Shown piece by piece: positions 5,853-8,240 of a DNA stretch of 8,240 nucleotides. The DNA lies in the NCBI GenBank assembly GCA_026398575.1, contig JAPLSP010000300.1, positions 1 to 8,240 of the forward strand. The letters are read 5' to 3'. A program made the translations under genes and the position numbers. Under the pieces are notes generated by a model. That model worked only from the letters and a program-made list of their open reading frames with translations, made no database searches and was not told the DNA's origin. Positions within the stretch are counted from its first letter, which is position 1. Every line of letters starts with the position of its first letter. Source of the DNA: Candidatus Sumerlaeota bacterium. Its GTDB lineage: Bacteria; Sumerlaeota; Sumerlaeia; JADFCT01.

Positions 5853-7985
5853 ATGAGAAAATTGGACGGGCCAATGCTCGCGCTTTTTGCCGCGTTTATT
5901 TTGCCTGTCACTGCAATGGCTCAAGGACCGACCCAGCTGAAAAATGGCGCGTTCGCACCTGGTGATGACGGTTCGCCGGCGGGATGGACCGTGGGCAAGG
6001 GGCAGAAGGTCACGGTTGACGCGAAGGAGGCGCCTCCGGGCCTTGGGCAGTCGCTGCGGGTGGATGTCATCACAGACGGCGGTTCCAGCTATGGGCAGGT
6101 TTATCAGACGGTCAAAGCGAAGCCCGGCTCTCTTTATCGTCTGGAAGGCAAGATGAAGAGCACGAAGGCGGGATTGGGATTGTTTTCGATCAAGCTGCTG
6201 AAAGGCGGCTCTGAGATCAAACGGATCGGATCCGCGAAATCGCCGGCAAACTGGGCTACGGTCACGCAGGATTTTTCATCCGAAGACGCCGATGAAATCC
6301 AGGCGCTCTGCCGATGGGAGCAAAATGCGCAGCGCGGCTGGGTGGGCCAGACGTGCTGGTTCGCCGATCTTAAGCTCATGGAGATGGGAACAGCGCCAGC
6401 GCCGCCGGCATGGACGGATGCGATCAAGCGCGCAGCGGCGATCAAGCCTGTTGCGCCGCCTGCGCTACCGCTGAAAGCAGCCCCAGGCGATCTTTATATA
6501 TTGCCCTCCGGCGCGGGAAAGAATGATGGATCGAATTGGGACAACGCCTTGCCGGGAAATGCTCCAGGCGTCTTCCAAGCCGCGTGGGATGCGCTGGCGT
6601 CGGGGCAGGCCTGCCGGATCGGAAGCGGCGTTTATGCGAATGTGGCGCTTACGATCTCCACGGGCGGAACCGCTGCCGACAAGATGAAGCGTCTCGCGGG
6701 CGAAGACACCGGCGCCGGATTGCCGTGGTTTATCGGCGATTGGCAGCCCAAGACTCCGGATAAAGGCGCATCCTTCCTCTCGCTGACGAAGGAGGTGGAT
6801 TACTGTGCGTTTGAGAATCTCCAGTTGGCGCGGTACCAATACGCCATGTTCAGCAAGCAGGGACGGCACACCGGGCTTCGCGTGCGGAATATGGACGCCT
6901 ACGAAATGCGCCACGGCATCTTCATGGCGGGATTCGCCAATGCCGACGAACCGGACGTCGCCACGCACGACTTCATAATCCAAGACTGCGATTTCATCCA
7001 CTTCACCAAGAGCGGCATCCGCCTTCAGGCCGGACACTACGACGTGAAGATCATCAACTGCGTAGCCGACGCGGGCGGCACGGAATGGATGAAGGAGAGT
7101 TTTCAGATTTGCTTTAACATCAGCGGCGATTCTCCGCGCCTCCAGTCGCGCAAGGACGAGAAGCCCTGGGCGCCCGAACACGACATCATTTTCGTCAATT
7201 GCGTGGCCCGGAACGCCATCTGGTCAAAAGCCCGCTATTGGCAGGGCGATGGCTTCATAGCCCAAGGCGGCGCGAAGAACATCGCCTTCATCAACTGTTC
7301 CTCCTACGACAACGCCGATGGCGGATGGGATGTCAAAGCGGAGAACGTCGTCTATGTGAACTGCGTCGGGATGCGCAGCAAGAAGAATTTCCGCGCATGG
7401 CGGCATGGCTTCTTTTTCAACTGCCTCAGCGCCTATGCTTTCAAACGCGGCGGCTCCTGGACCAGCTCCGGCCTTTGGTCGCTGGGCGACGTGCGCGCGG
7501 CGAACTGCACGTTCCACGATAACGAATCCCAAGGTATCTGCGCCGATGCCAAGAAGGGCACGCAAGATCCCGCCGCCACGGAAGACACCGATGCCGTTCA
7601 CCCCAGCGCCGAAGCCCACATCATTCTGGAACGCTGTCTCGTCTCGTGCGACGGCGCCAGCTCGAATGCTGAGCAGCTTTACTCTGGCGAACAACGGATC
7701 ACGAAGGTGGATTCGGCTGAGTGGCGCGCCAAAACGGCGAAAGAACCCGCCGCAGGGATTGATCCGGAATATGTCGCCGCCGCCTCAAGCAAAGCTTGGA
7801 TGGGCCAACCGCCGGAGGCCTTCGACAGCAAACGCTATGGCGCAGCCAAGGGCTATAACTCTACAATATCCGCTGTCTGGCGCGCCAAATCGCCCGAGCA
7901 GTTGATCGAAGCGGCGCGGACACTCCTCAAGCATAGTGGGTGGGATGATTTCAAGAAGAAGGCGCAACAGGCGTTTTCTTCATAG
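5853..7985 (+). CDS. Secreted right-handed beta-helix protein, pectate-lyase-like, with N-terminal CBM-type domain
   Basis: This 710-residue exported protein starts with a signal peptide (1-23, AMA|QG). Residues about 28-178 (QLKNGAF...SPAGW, SLYRLEGKMKS) resemble a CBM4/9-type carbohydrate-binding sandwich. A Pro/Ala-rich linker follows (about 178-211). Residues about 212-600 begin with DLYILPSGAGKNDGSNWDNA, a typical cap of beta-helix polysaccharide lyases, and continue as stacked coils ending in repeated x-N-C turns (Cys403, 450, 482, 504, 524, 552; related Cys379 and 595). The segment N487-A-D-G-G-W-D-V-K495 resembles the acidic calcium-binding and lysine region of family 9 pectate lyases, and an R-A-W-R patch (514-517) follows on the next coil. 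Residues 600-710 form a helical, charged tail. A lyase acting on uronic-acid polysaccharide is plausible, but a glycosidase, epimerase or a non-catalytic beta-helix cannot be excluded. It probably cooperates with the hydrolase 1 kb upstream. Confidence 0.78.
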   Translation: MRKLDGPMLALFAAFILPVTAMAQGPTQLKNGAFAPGDDGSPAGWTVGKGQKVTVDAKEAPPGLGQSLRVDVITDGGSSYGQVYQTVKAKPGSLYRLEGKMKSTKAGLGLFSIKLLKGGSEIKRIGSAKSPANWATVTQDFSSEDADEIQALCRWEQNAQRGWVGQTCWFADLKLMEMGTAPAPPAWTDAIKRAAAIKPVAPPALPLKAAPGDLYILPSGAGKNDGSNWDNALPGNAPGVFQAAWDALASGQACRIGSGVYANVALTISTGGTAADKMKRLAGEDTGAGLPWFIGDWQPKTPDKGASFLSLTKEVDYCAFENLQLARYQYAMFSKQGRHTGLRVRNMDAYEMRHGIFMAGFANADEPDVATHDFIIQDCDFIHFTKSGIRLQAGHYDVKIINCVADAGGTEWMKESFQICFNISGDSPRLQSRKDEKPWAPEHDIIFVNCVARNAIWSKARYWQGDGFIAQGGAKNIAFINCSSYDNADGGWDVKAENVVYVNCVGMRSKKNFRAWRHGFFFNCLSAYAFKRGGSWTSSGLWSLGDVRAANCTFHDNESQGICADAKKGTQDPAATEDTDAVHPSAEAHIILERCLVSCDGASSNAEQLYSGEQRITKVDSAEWRAKTAKEPAAGIDPEYVAAASSKAWMGQPPEAFDSKRYGAAKGYNSTISAVWRAKSPEQLIEAARTLLKHSGWDDFKKKAQQAFSS

Positions 7986-8019
7986 AGTTGCCGAAGGCGG
8001 TTAAAATTTGAAGGATGAT

Positions 8020-8097
8020 GGCTAAAGCCTATGGCGAGAAGTCCGGCTGAAGCCGGCTAAGAAAAAGAGGAAAGCCACAATCACCCCGGCTGAAGCC
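8020..8097. repeat. Cluster of three GGCTRAAGCC palindromes (REP-like)
   Basis: GGCTAAAGCC (8020-8029), GGCTGAAGCC (8045-8054, extended to CCGGCTGAAGCCGG at 8043-8056) and GGCTGAAGCC (8088-8097) share four-base arms around a two-base centre. Copies start 25 and 43 bases apart. They lie in the gene-free stretch after the beta-helix gene. Similar GGCTGAAGCC elements are scattered between genes in several environmental phyla. They could act as transcript 3' ends or be remnants of REP/MITE-like elements. No T-run follows. Confidence 0.6.
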
Positions 8098-8132
8098 CAA
8101 TGCTGTTGACTTAAGAAAATGATGAATTTTCC

Positions 8133-8240
8133 ATGCAAATAGTCGTGATCCTCGACGAGCCGACGGCCGGCATGTCGCGCGACGAGACGACCTACATCGT
8201 CGATCTCATCCGCCGGGTCACGGAAGGCCGCACCTTGCTG
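8133..8240 (+). pseudogene. ABC-transporter ATPase fragment lacking Walker A (LivG/LivF/UrtD-like), continues past window
   Basis: From the ATG at 8133 the frame reads MQIVVILDEPTAGMSRDETTYI and then VDLIRRVTEGRTLL up to the window edge. ILDEPTAGMS is a Walker B/D-loop, and the following IVDLIRR..EGRTLL is typical of the branched-chain amino acid and urea uptake ATPases (LivG, LivF, UrtD). A complete protein would have about 150 residues with Walker A and the signature motif before this point, but an in-frame TAA lies at 8112-8114 and no ATPase sequence precedes it. Either this is a 5'-truncated remnant, or the join was produced by rearrangement or misassembly. The ribosome site is weak. The homology boundary is near 8142, shortly after the GGCTRAAGCC cluster. 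Confidence 0.65.

Noticed and set aside
6465..7181. Minus-strand open frame (238 codons) opposite the beta-helix gene
   Set aside because: It is a shadow of the sense gene, with no domain pattern or ribosome site.
8020..8097. Palindrome cluster as a CRISPR array
   Set aside because: Units are only ten bases, spacers are unequal (15 and 33 bases) and there are just three copies; a REP-like element fits better.

Overview
The window looks like a chromosomal piece of a fairly GC-rich, Gram-negative-type environmental bacterium that exports large polysaccharide-active proteins. The two intact long genes both begin with a signal peptide ending in an A-x-A site followed by Q-G. Both carry carbohydrate-binding-type beta-sandwiches, and a calcium-loop FG-GAP/VCBS protein lies upstream. 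This style (huge modular glycosidases, right-handed beta-helix proteins, FG-GAP proteins, GGCTGAAGCC-type intergenic palindromes) is common in Planctomycetota, Verrucomicrobiota/Lentisphaerota, Armatimonadota and similar lineages. The sequence alone does not decide between them.

Layout, all on the + strand unless noted. Positions 2-709 are the 3' end of an FG-GAP/VCBS beta-propeller gene. Positions 710-1058 are a 349-base non-coding stretch with a good sigma70-like promoter candidate, a nested hairpin and a second hairpin, leading to a strong ribosome binding site. Positions 1059-4898 encode a 1279-residue secreted protein: two N-terminal beta-sandwich modules, an Ig-like linker, a clan GH-A (TIM-barrel) glycoside hydrolase core with both predicted catalytic glutamates, further beta-sandwiches and a C-terminal CBM9-like module. 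Positions 4988-5628 hold a VapBC-type toxin-antitoxin pair (ribbon-helix-helix antitoxin and PIN-domain toxin) joined by an ATGA overlap. Positions 5629-5852 are mainly non-coding, with hairpins, an operator-like inverted repeat and a doubtful 46-codon ORF on the minus strand. Positions 5853-7985 encode a 710-residue secreted protein with an N-terminal carbohydrate-binding-type domain and a right-handed beta-helix of the pectate-lyase kind. Positions 7986-8132 carry three GGCTRAAGCC palindromes. From about 8133 to the window end runs a piece of an ABC-transporter ATPase that begins at the Walker B motif, so it lacks its N-terminal half.

How the parts fit: the hydrolase and the beta-helix protein probably act outside the cytoplasm on a complex polysaccharide, the first by hydrolysis and the second perhaps by lyase chemistry or binding. 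The FG-GAP protein may belong to the same surface or secreted set. The VapBC pair has no obvious functional link to them and looks like an accessory insertion. I found no convincing novel defence system, CRISPR array, tRNA, rRNA or intact mobile element. The most worthwhile leads are the family assignment of the hydrolase, the active site and Asn-Cys ladder of the beta-helix protein, the leader structures, and the truncated ATPase.
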